Assembly (NCBI RefSeq): GCF_030704305.1
Contig: NZ_CP131935.1
Location: 3,472,001-3,536,000, forward strand
Origin: Massilia sp. R2A-15
GTDB taxonomy: Bacteria; Pseudomonadota; Gammaproteobacteria; Burkholderiales; Burkholderiaceae_D
DNA length: 64,000 nucleotides
Direction of reading: 5' to 3'
Positions 26,512-32,886 of this stretch are shown piece after piece; positions within the stretch are counted from its first letter, which is position 1, and each line of letters opens with the position of its first letter. The position numbers and the translations under genes were made by a program. Below the pieces are notes generated by a model, which was given only the letters and a program-made list of their open reading frames with translations, did not search any database and had not been told where the DNA came from.

Positions 26512-27330
26512 TCAGTGAACCGGCATCTCCGGCTGCCGATCTTCCGTCGGCGCCGGCACGGGACAGCGGTCCGCCGCGGTGTTGTCTATCATCGCGATCA
26601 GTTTCGCGCGATCCAGAATCTGGACCATCCGTCGCTCAATCCGCACCGCGTGCTGCGCATTGAAACGGGCGATCAGCCGGCTGACCGTTTCGACGGTCGT
26701 GCCGAGGTAGCTGCCGATATCGCTGCGCGACATGGCCAGTCGAAACGCGGTATCGGAATAGCCCATCCGCGCATAGTTGGCGCTTAAATACAGCAGAAAG
26801 CAGGCAAACCTGCCGTCGAGCGACGGCAGCGTCAATAAGCGCGTGTGCTGGTGTTGATCGAGCAGCGTCGCGCTCATGGCGGCGAGAAAGCGATCGAGGA
26901 AACGGGGATGGTCGTGCATGGCTTTCCTGACCTGCGCGTACGGCACCTCGCACACTTCGCTGTCCTCCAGCGCCATCACCCGCGAACTATGCACGCCGGT
27001 CGCGACCCCATCGAAGCCCACAATGTCGCCCGGCATGTAAAACCGCACCACGCGCTGCACGCTGGCCGGATCGAGGACGAATTCCTTGAATTGCCCGACA
27101 CGGACAATGTAGAAGGTATCGAATTTGTCATTCGCGCGAAACAAGCTGGCATGGCGTTCAATGCGCCGCTTGCCGGCGACCATGCGCTCGAACGCGGCAT
27201 TGTCGTCGCTGTGAAACAGGCTGGGCAGGCAAGCCTCGCGGCCGCCGCAAAGGGCGCATCGATTGTCCGCCGCCGCGCCGCAACCCGGTACACCGGCAGC
27301 TTCTTGGCGATCTCGGGGGATGGCGTTCAT
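26512..27330 (-). CDS. FNR-type Crp-family oxygen-responsive regulator
   Basis: A 272-residue Crp/Fnr-family transcription factor. The N-terminus has C25-x2-C28-x5-C34, the exact spacing of the [4Fe-4S] cysteines of E. coli FNR, and C127 (SEVCEVPY) stands where FNR has its fourth ligand; the cluster should make it active without oxygen. A cyclic-nucleotide-type beta-roll covers about 45-150, a dimerisation helix about 150-180, and the helix-turn-helix includes DIGSYLGTTVETVSRLIARF with the E-x2-SR recognition residues of FNR (TTGAT-N4-ATCAA sites). Its ATG overlaps the upstream response-regulator stop (ATGA), so kinase, regulator and FNR are translationally coupled. Likely controls microaerobic or nitrate metabolism. 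Confidence 0.92.
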   Translation of the reverse strand: MNAIPRDRQEAAGVPGCGAAADNRCALCGGREACLPSLFHSDDNAAFERMVAGKRRIERHASLFRANDKFDTFYIVRVGQFKEFVLDPASVQRVVRFYMPGDIVGFDGVATGVHSSRVMALEDSEVCEVPYAQVRKAMHDHPRFLDRFLAAMSATLLDQHQHTRLLTLPSLDGRFACFLLYLSANYARMGYSDTAFRLAMSRSDIGSYLGTTVETVSRLIARFNAQHAVRIERRMVQILDRAKLIAMIDNTAADRCPVPAPTEDRQPEMPVH

Positions 27331-28016
27331 CGTCTTGTCCTCCTTTCCGGCAAACCGTCGGGCTGGATGTGAACAACGCGGTCGACGAGTCCTTCTTCGA
27401 TGGCGAGGCGGGTCAGTTCGGCGATGCTTCCCACACCCAGCTTTTGAAATATCCGCATCCGGTGCGTGGAAATGGTTTTCGGGCTGAGGTGCAGCTGCTC
27501 GGCAATAGCGCCGTTGGATTCGCCGCCGACGAGCTTCATCATGACTTCGAACTCCCGCGGAGCCAGCTTGTCATGGTGGCGCGTCGCGCCGCCATACACC
27601 TCGCGCAGCAAGCGGTCGCTCAGCTCGGCACTGAAGTGGCGGCCACCCCTGGCGATGGTCCGCAGCGCGCTCACAAACACCTCGGCCGACGCGCCCTTGG
27701 TCAGGTAACCATGGGCGCCGCAGCGCAGCGCCCGGATCGCGAAGATCTCTTCCGCATGCGTGCTGAGCATGAGCACCCTGGCGGCGGGATGCAGCCGCCT
27801 GATCCTGGCCAGCACAGCCAGCCCGCTTTCGTCCGGCAAGCCGATGTCGAGGACCGCGATTTCGATTCGATGGGAAGCGAGCGCTTTCATCGCTTCGGCG
27901 CCGTTACTCGCTTCCGCGGCGACATGCATCCCCGCGGCCTGCGCCACGCAGCGCGCCCCGGCAAGCGAAAGCGGGTGGTCGTCCACCAGCAGCAAGTTGA
28001 TCGCGTCAGCCGGCAT
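27327..28016 (-). CDS. NarL/FixJ-family response regulator
   Basis: A 229-residue two-component regulator. Receiver domain (about 5-122) with acidic pair D12-D13, phospho-acceptor D57 (VLDIGLP) and a GYLTKGA lysine; LuxR-type helix-turn-helix in the C-terminal third (LAPREFEVMMKLVGGESNGAIAEQLHLSPKTISTHRMRIFQKLG). ATG 28016 overlaps the last 11 bp of the kinase gene and is preferred to an in-frame TTG at 28040. The stop overlaps the FNR gene start. The order kinase-regulator-FNR is reminiscent of redox or nitrate control units; the partner kinase at 28006 is the obvious phosphodonor. Confidence 0.92.
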   Translation of the reverse strand: MPADAINLLLVDDHPLSLAGARCVAQAAGMHVAAEASNGAEAMKALASHRIEIAVLDIGLPDESGLAVLARIRRLHPAARVLMLSTHAEEIFAIRALRCGAHGYLTKGASAEVFVSALRTIARGGRHFSAELSDRLLREVYGGATRHHDKLAPREFEVMMKLVGGESNGAIAEQLHLSPKTISTHRMRIFQKLGVGSIAELTRLAIEEGLVDRVVHIQPDGLPERRTRR

Positions 28017-28824
28017 AGCAATGTCCGATCGGGATGGCAAGGCACACAGCGCATCCCTGGTCTGGCGCCCGTTCGATCAGGAGGTAACCGCCAATGGCGT
28101 TGGCCAGCTCGTGCATGCCGCGCAGCCCGCGCCCGCCGCCTTCCTGTGCCGCCGCCCCGGCGGCGTCGCGATCGGGATTGTCTTCGTCACCGATGCCGTT
28201 GTCCTCGATGCGCGCAATCAGGAAGCCATAGTTCTCGAACAGCTTGACGGTCAGCCGGGAGGCACGCGCATGTTTTCCCGCGTTGGTGATCGCTTCGCTG
28301 ATGACGCGGAAAAGCACGCGCTCACATTCCTCGGTAAAAGCCATCTGCTCAAGCCGGGCATCGACGTACAGCGCAGTCAGGACGCCGCTGCGGCTGGCCA
28401 GGCACCTCAGCTGGAAGGCGATTCCGGGCCAAAATCCCAGCTGCTCGAGCAAGGTGGGACGCAAATCGCATCCAATGCGCCGGATCGCCGCAAAACAAGC
28501 CGACGCCAGCGTGGCGGCATCAGCCAGCAGTTCGACAGGCACAGGCTCACCCTGCTTTTGCCGCATCAAGGCCACCTCCACGCAGGCTTTCAAGGCAGTG
28601 GCGATGCCACCAAGGTCGTCGTGGACCTGATGGGCGATCTGCTCGCGCTCCCGATGCCGTAGCCGCAGCCCGGCGGCGTCCTGGGCGCGCCGGCTGAACC
28701 CGGAACGTCGCGAATGGGTCATGGGATCGTCGAGCGCGCCGGCGACTGGTCGCGACGGCATCTGCGCCGCGGGTGGTACTGCACTTCTAGATAGCGGTAT
28801 GCCAATCGGTTCACGGTTGAACAT
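28006..28824 (-). CDS. Soluble NarX-type sensor histidine kinase (HisKA_3)
   Basis: A 272-residue kinase with no transmembrane or recognisable sensor domain. The phosphorylation site is H68 in IAHQVHDDLGGIATALK (HisKA_3 subfamily, partners of NarL/FixJ regulators). ATPase boxes are EAITNAGKHA (N box), EDNGIG (G1) and GGRGLRGMHEL (G2). The first about 45 residues are Pro/Arg-rich and probably disordered. Having no input domain, it may be controlled by a partner protein, by a cofactor bound to the core, or act mainly as a phosphate relay. It lies 40 bp after the diguanylate cyclase gene and overlaps the response-regulator gene, all minus strand. Confidence 0.88.
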   Translation of the reverse strand: MFNREPIGIPLSRSAVPPAAQMPSRPVAGALDDPMTHSRRSGFSRRAQDAAGLRLRHREREQIAHQVHDDLGGIATALKACVEVALMRQKQGEPVPVELLADAATLASACFAAIRRIGCDLRPTLLEQLGFWPGIAFQLRCLASRSGVLTALYVDARLEQMAFTEECERVLFRVISEAITNAGKHARASRLTVKLFENYGFLIARIEDNGIGDEDNPDRDAAGAAAQEGGGRGLRGMHELANAIGGYLLIERAPDQGCAVCLAIPIGHCYAG

Positions 28825-28864
28825 GATGAAGATGCTCCGATAAAAAAACGCGGAGAACCGACGG

Positions 28865-29866
28865 TCACGCCTGGGCGCCGAAACCGGCGATCTGAACAGG
28901 TGTGGACCGGGCTCGCCTGGAGACCAGAGAACACAAACTCTGGGCTATTGCTACGGTGCCGCCTCCCCCTCGCTTTCCTCGATACATGGCCTCGTCGGCC
29001 CGCATCATGATCGTACGGACGTCATTGCCGTGGTCGGGAAAGAACGCCACCCCGATGCTGGCGCCGATTCTCAAGGTCACCCTTCCAAGGGAAAATGGCT
29101 GCGCAAGCTGGTTAACGAGATGCCGGCCGAGGTCGTAGGCGAGTTGCCTCGATGCCAGCGCCGGCAACATGACGACGAATTCGTCGCCGCCGTAGCGCCC
29201 GACCATGTCGCTGGCGCGGGTACCGCTGCGCAGGCGCGCGGTGACGGCGCGCAGCAGATCGTCGCCGGCGCCGTGACCGTGCACATCGTTGACCTCCTTG
29301 AAACCGTCGAGGTCGATGAACAGGACCGCGACGACCAGGCCAGTGTCGCGGGTCGCCGCGATCGCCTGGCGCAGCGATTCGACCAGAAACGACCGGCAGT
29401 ACGCGCCAGTCAGTTCGTCGGTGCGGCTGCGCTCGCGTTCCCATTGCAGGGACCGCTCCGAAGTCGTCGCGTCATGCAGGACGCAGACAAAGAATGGCGT
29501 GGCATCGTCCGATTCCATCGCGCGCACCACGGCTTGCGCGGTGAACGTCGAGCGGTTCGCGCGCCTGACCGTGGCCGGCGCACCCGGTCCGTCGGGCAAC
29601 GCCAGCGGCGACCGCCCTGGCGCGCCCTGAAGCGCTGCCGACGATGCACCACCGAATTCAATCAGGTCAGAAATGTTTTTGTGCACCAAATCGGTGCATT
29701 GATAACCCGTACCAATTGTGAATTCGCGATTGCACCATATTATCGTTCCATACCCATCGAAAATCAAAATCGGGACGCCGACCGATTGCATCGCGTTTCT
29801 ATATAGTGCCGCCGTCATTAAATTGCCTGCCGCCGGCGCCAAATGGAAAGGTATTGGTCGATTCAT
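28865..29866 (-). CDS. PAS-GGDEF diguanylate cyclase
   Basis: A 333-residue enzyme making cyclic di-GMP from two GTP. A PAS-like domain (about 18-135: VGVPILIFDGYGTIIWCNREFTIGTGY) precedes a full GGDEF domain: metal-binding D185 in FIDLDGFKEVND, signature GGDEF at 226-230, and an inhibitory I-site RASD (217-220) exactly five residues upstream, so product inhibition is expected. No EAL domain. The PAS could bind haem or a small ligand, unknown. ATG 29866 is used; M17 is an alternative. Its place immediately upstream of the kinase-regulator-FNR set on the same strand suggests c-di-GMP signalling tied to oxygen or redox state. Confidence 0.92.
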   Translation of the reverse strand: MNRPIPFHLAPAAGNLMTAALYRNAMQSVGVPILIFDGYGTIIWCNREFTIGTGYQCTDLVHKNISDLIEFGGASSAALQGAPGRSPLALPDGPGAPATVRRANRSTFTAQAVVRAMESDDATPFFVCVLHDATTSERSLQWERERSRTDELTGAYCRSFLVESLRQAIAATRDTGLVVAVLFIDLDGFKEVNDVHGHGAGDDLLRAVTARLRSGTRASDMVGRYGGDEFVVMLPALASRQLAYDLGRHLVNQLAQPFSLGRVTLRIGASIGVAFFPDHGNDVRTIMMRADEAMYRGKRGGGGTVAIAQSLCSLVSRRARSTPVQIAGFGAQA

Positions 29867-30471
29867 GTTACCCGCCCCACCGATAAGTAATTCAAAATAC
29901 AGATCGCGCTTTAAATCACTGCAATACGCTCACCACTGCCGGGCGTTCCTCCGCAATGGGGGGAGCTGCGGCGATGAATTACTACAAGAAACATTTTCTT
30001 TGCAGCACGTCTCCGGAACATTTATCCATTGCAACCTTTGTAGGACAACGCCCCGTCGATTTGTCGGTGTTTAACACCCACGACTAAGATTAACCCAATC
30101 TGCATATGCGCTGCGGATAAAAAAATAGATTGTGGTCAAATTTGATGGGTCAATGTTGCATCCACACATAGGCCTTGACATTCCTCAAACGGACCGCGCT
30201 CCCTGCCCCTCCCCACCCTATCGAGCATCAAATCTTTGCTCGGGGACATTAGTGTTTAATTTCGGAAATAACATTGCTCGCATAAATCAATCTTTTGAAC
30301 AATAATTTCGCCTTTTGCCGTCAAGGGCGATAAACATTTCCCCACAGATGCGATTCCAGTCAATCCCTGCGGCCAACTCATTAATCAGGCTCAGCTATCG
30401 TCGCCAAATTCCCGGAATGTAAAGTTTTATCGCTAAGCTAAAAAAAAGCGAAATTTTCTGGAGATCGGATA
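29867..30471. other. 605-bp AT-rich non-coding region between divergent genes
   Basis: The longest gene-free stretch in the window and clearly AT-richer than its surroundings. It should contain the promoters of the diguanylate cyclase (minus) and sigma-factor (plus) genes. I saw TTGA-TGGG-TCAA at about 30142-30153 and GGAATGTAAAG shortly before the sigma gene (about 30414), but neither can be called a site with confidence. No open frame with a ribosome site and no strong hairpin was found. Confidence 0.5.
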
Positions 30472-31071
30472 ATGAACACGCAAGAAAATGAAATGAGCCT
30501 GATCCGCAAAGTCATTAAAGGCGACACCGATCTGTTCGGCGAACTGGTGGCCACCCACCAAAAGCGTATCTTCCGCATGATTTCCTGCTTCACCGAGGAT
30601 CGCGAAGAAGCCGCCGACCTGACCCAGGAGACCTTCCTCCAGGCCTTTCGCGGACTGTCCACCTTCCGAGGCGAATCGACCTTCTTCACGTGGCTCTACC
30701 GTATCGGGTTCAACGTCGCGGTCCGCGCGGCGCTGAAAAAGCGGCGGCTGTGCACGTCGGTGCCCCTCGACTCCGAGGCCAGCGAAGCTGCCATGGTCGA
30801 GCAAACAGAGGCGGCCAGCGCGTCTCCGCTGCAATTTCTTGAAGAAAAGGAGTTACTCCAGGCGATAGAGCGCGCGCTCGAGTCGATGCCGGAACAACTG
30901 CGCTCAGTGTTATTTCTGAGGCTGATCGAGGACCTGAGCTACACCGCGATTGCCGAGGCAGAGGCCATTCCGGTGAACACGGTGCGTTCGCGGCTGTGGC
31001 GGGCCCGCGCACAGCTAGCGATCAGGCTTGCCGAGCCCGGCGAGCGGCACGATCTGCCTGGCGCCCCATAA
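30472..31071 (+). CDS. ECF-type RNA polymerase sigma factor (RpoE-like)
   Basis: A 199-residue sigma-70 family factor with only regions 2 and 4. Region 2: FRMISCFTEDREEAADLTQETFLQAFRGLSTFRGESTFFTWLYRI (shown here only as landmarks at about residues 34-78), where the DLTQETF and FTWLYRI pieces are core-binding and -10 recognition parts. Region 4: about 135-185, with MPEQLRSVLFLRLIEDLSY and the recognition helix PVNTVRSRLWRARAQL. GGAG lies upstream of ATG 30472. No anti-sigma gene follows, which is unusual for this class; the next ORF is a small unknown protein. The signal and regulon are unknown. Confidence 0.9.
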   Translation: MNTQENEMSLIRKVIKGDTDLFGELVATHQKRIFRMISCFTEDREEAADLTQETFLQAFRGLSTFRGESTFFTWLYRIGFNVAVRAALKKRRLCTSVPLDSEASEAAMVEQTEAASASPLQFLEEKELLQAIERALESMPEQLRSVLFLRLIEDLSYTAIAEAEAIPVNTVRSRLWRARAQLAIRLAEPGERHDLPGAP

Positions 31072-31264
31072 AATTTGACCGCGATGCGGGACGGACGATT
31101 TCCAGCCAATTGCAAGGGTGGCCGATTTAGGATCGATCAGCGATGTGGCGGGACGGACTGCTACATTTTTCATGCGCGTTCGTTTTATGGCGGCAGGCTA
31201 GTCCGGTGGCCTCAAACACCGGGCACCAACATTGTCGGGCGTTCAGTCACGATACGAGGCGATC

Positions 31265-31519
31265 ATGCGATCCCGGGCCCAAAGCGTCCATTTTTCATAC
31301 CGCGAGCTCACGTCCAGCACATATCACGCAATCAAACTGCTGATGGAGGAATCGGCCAAACGCGATGGCGCGCCAGGGCTGCAACGCAAGGACTGGGCGT
31401 ATGGGATGTATCTCGGCTGGCGTACCTTGGTGATGGATCGCATCCCGCCAACCATCTTCCATCTCGATGACCGCGCGATCGAAGCGCTCCTGGCCGGCCG
31501 GCCGCCGCTGGCCCAATAA
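31265..31519 (+). CDS. Small hypothetical protein
   Basis: A probable 84-residue soluble protein, unrecognised, rich in Arg and aromatic residues (HFSYRELTSSTYHAIKLLME; KDWAYGMYLGWRTLVMDRIP). ATG 31265 has GAGG 6 bp upstream; a TTG at 31232 is an alternative. Support for a real gene: the C-terminal composition is protein-like (FHLDDRAIEALLAGRPP), and a good terminator starts right at its stop codon. It lies 193 bp after the sigma-factor gene; whether it relates to sigma activity is open. Confidence 0.6.
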   Translation: MRSRAQSVHFSYRELTSSTYHAIKLLMEESAKRDGAPGLQRKDWAYGMYLGWRTLVMDRIPPTIFHLDDRAIEALLAGRPPLAQ

Positions 31520-31556
31520 AAAACCCGCAGCCTCCTGGGAGAATGCGGGTCTTTTT
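31518..31556. terminator. Bidirectional rho-independent terminator
   Basis: Stem ACCCGCA (31523-31529) / TGCGGGT (31544-31550) flanked by an A-run on the left (31518-31523) and TTTTT on the right (31552-31556). It can end both the plus-strand small ORF and the minus-strand tRNA transcript. Confidence 0.85.
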
Positions 31557-31587
31557 GTAGCGTTCTGAACCAGATGCTACGGTGTTC

Positions 31588-31663
31588 TGGTGCCGCTTGC
31601 CGGAATCGAACTGGCGACCTTTTCATTACGAATGAACTGCTCTACCAACTGAGCTAAAGCGGC
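31588..31663 (-). tRNA. tRNA-Thr (anticodon CGT)
   Basis: A 76-nt tRNA including an encoded CCA end (31590-31588). Acceptor arms GCCGCTT and AAGCGGC pair fully; the D arm has AGTTGGTA; the anticodon loop TTCGTAA reads CGT for ACG codons; the T loop is TTCGATT. One oddity is an A-C mismatch in the T stem (GCCAG against CCGGC). Compare E. coli thrW, which has the same loop. A shared terminator lies about 30 bp downstream. Confidence 0.95.
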
Positions 31664-31773
31664 GACGACGCGTATTCTAGCAAGGTTTGGCCTGATCTTG
31701 CTAGTGCGAATTCAAGTTTGTCCGAATTGGATGCAATAAAGGCATGCTTTATGCAACCGGTTGCGCCAAAAAC

Positions 31774-31800
31774 GAGGTCAGGTCCGCGGGACCAGACCCC
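31774..31800 (+). repeat. 27-bp palindromic repeat, copy 3
   Basis: GAGGTCAGGTCC / GGACCAGACCCC around CGC (in the full element, CGCG). It lies 7 bp past the fbp stop; read in the direction of fbp it is followed by GTTTTTGG, so it may act as its terminator. Confidence 0.85.
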
Positions 31801-31807
31801 ACTTCGG

Positions 31808-32809
31808 TTACTCCGCGTGGTAGCGCGTGACTTGCTCGACTTCGTTTTTCGAGCCAAGGAACACCGGCACGCGCTGGTGCAGCTTGTGCGGCTCGATGTC
31901 GAGGATGCGCTGGCGCCCGTCGGTCGCCGCGCCGCCCGCCTGCTCGACGATCATCGCCATCGGATTGGCTTCGTACATCAGGCGCAGCTTGCCCGGCACC
32001 GAGGTGTCGCGCGTGTCGGCCGGGTACATGAAGATGCCGCCGCGGTTCAGGATGCGGTGCACGTCGGCCACCATCGAGGCGATCCAGCGCATGTTGAAGT
32101 CCTTCTGGCGCGGACCCGTCTTCCCGTCCAGCAGCTCACCCACGTAGCGCTGCACCGGCGCGTGCCAGTGGCGCTGGTTCGACATGTTGATCGCGAACTC
32201 CTTGGTGTCGGCCGGGATCTTCATGTCGCGCTGGGTCAGCACCCACGATCCCATCTCGCGGTCGAGCGTGAAGCAGTTGACGCCGTGGCCGGTGGTCAGC
32301 ACCAGCATCGTCTGCGGGCCGTACACCGCGTAGCCGGCGGCGACCTGCTTGCTGCCGGCCTGCATGAAGTCCGCTTCGGTCGGCGTGCCCATGCCGTCCG
32401 GCGCCTTGAGAACCGAGAAGATGGTGCCGATCGAGACGTTGACGTCGATGTTCGACGAGCCGTCCAGCGGGTCGAACAGCAGCATGTATTCGCCCATTGG
32501 GTAGCGGTTCGGGATCGGGTGGATCGATTCCATCTCTTCCGACGCCATCGCCGCCAGGTGGCCGCCCCACTCGTTCGCCTCGAGCAGGATTTCGTTGGAG
32601 ATCACGTCGAGCTTCTTCTGCACTTCGCCCTGGATGTTTTCGGTGTCGGCGCTGCCCAGGATGTCGCCCAGGGCGCCCTTGCCCACCGAGTGGCTGATGG
32701 TCTTGCAGGCGCGCGCGACCACTTCGATCAGCAGGCGCAGTTCGGCCGGAATGGTGTTGTTGGAGCGTTGTTCTTCAACCAGGTGCTGCGTGAGGCTGAC
32801 GCGTTTCAT
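31808..32809 (-). CDS. fbp: Fructose-1,6-bisphosphatase, class I
   Basis: A 333-residue enzyme hydrolysing fructose 1,6-bisphosphate to fructose 6-phosphate, the gluconeogenic step. Diagnostic motifs: E91-E92 (MASEEMESI), the metal/phosphate signature [11 protein letters not shown] (112-122), and the C-terminal segment [29 protein letters not shown] typical of class I (given here as landmarks around residues 256-284). Length fits the family. The start at 32809 gives the conserved [15 protein letters not shown]. It lies downstream of pepN on the same strand (pepN at 32887 onward is upstream in sequence, but transcribed separately, with a 77-bp gap holding repeat copy 4). Confidence 0.96.
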   Translation of the reverse strand: MKRVSLTQHLVEEQRSNNTIPAELRLLIEVVARACKTISHSVGKGALGDILGSADTENIQGEVQKKLDVISNEILLEANEWGGHLAAMASEEMESIHPIPNRYPMGEYMLLFDPLDGSSNIDVNVSIGTIFSVLKAPDGMGTPTEADFMQAGSKQVAAGYAVYGPQTMLVLTTGHGVNCFTLDREMGSWVLTQRDMKIPADTKEFAINMSNQRHWHAPVQRYVGELLDGKTGPRQKDFNMRWIASMVADVHRILNRGGIFMYPADTRDTSVPGKLRLMYEANPMAMIVEQAGGAATDGRQRILDIEPHKLHQRVPVFLGSKNEVEQVTRYHAE

Positions 32810-32853
32810 GGACTTCCTTTTCTTGGGTAGATGGTGATGGCGTGTTCAAGGGC

Positions 32854-32880
32854 GGGGTCAGGTCCGGCGGACCTGACCCC
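32854..32880. repeat. 27-bp palindromic repeat, copy 4
   Basis: GGGGTCAGGTCC and GGACCTGACCCC around GGC, here with perfectly complementary 12-nt arms, so no orientation can be given. It begins 6 bp after the pepN stop in the pepN-fbp gap. Confidence 0.85.
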
Positions 32881-32886
32881 ATGTTT

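Noticed and set aside
29682..29698. Second NtrC-like palindrome TGCACC-N5-GGTGCA
   Set aside because: It lies inside the PAS-coding part of the diguanylate cyclase gene and encodes ordinary residues there, so chance is likely.
29718..30074. 118-codon plus-strand open frame overlapping the start of the diguanylate cyclase gene
   Set aside because: No ribosome site, unusual composition and antisense overlap with a well-supported start.
30136..30160. FNR box-like TTGATGGGTCAA upstream of the sigma gene
   Set aside because: The spacing does not fit TTGAT-N4-ATCAA; half-sites overlap by two bases.
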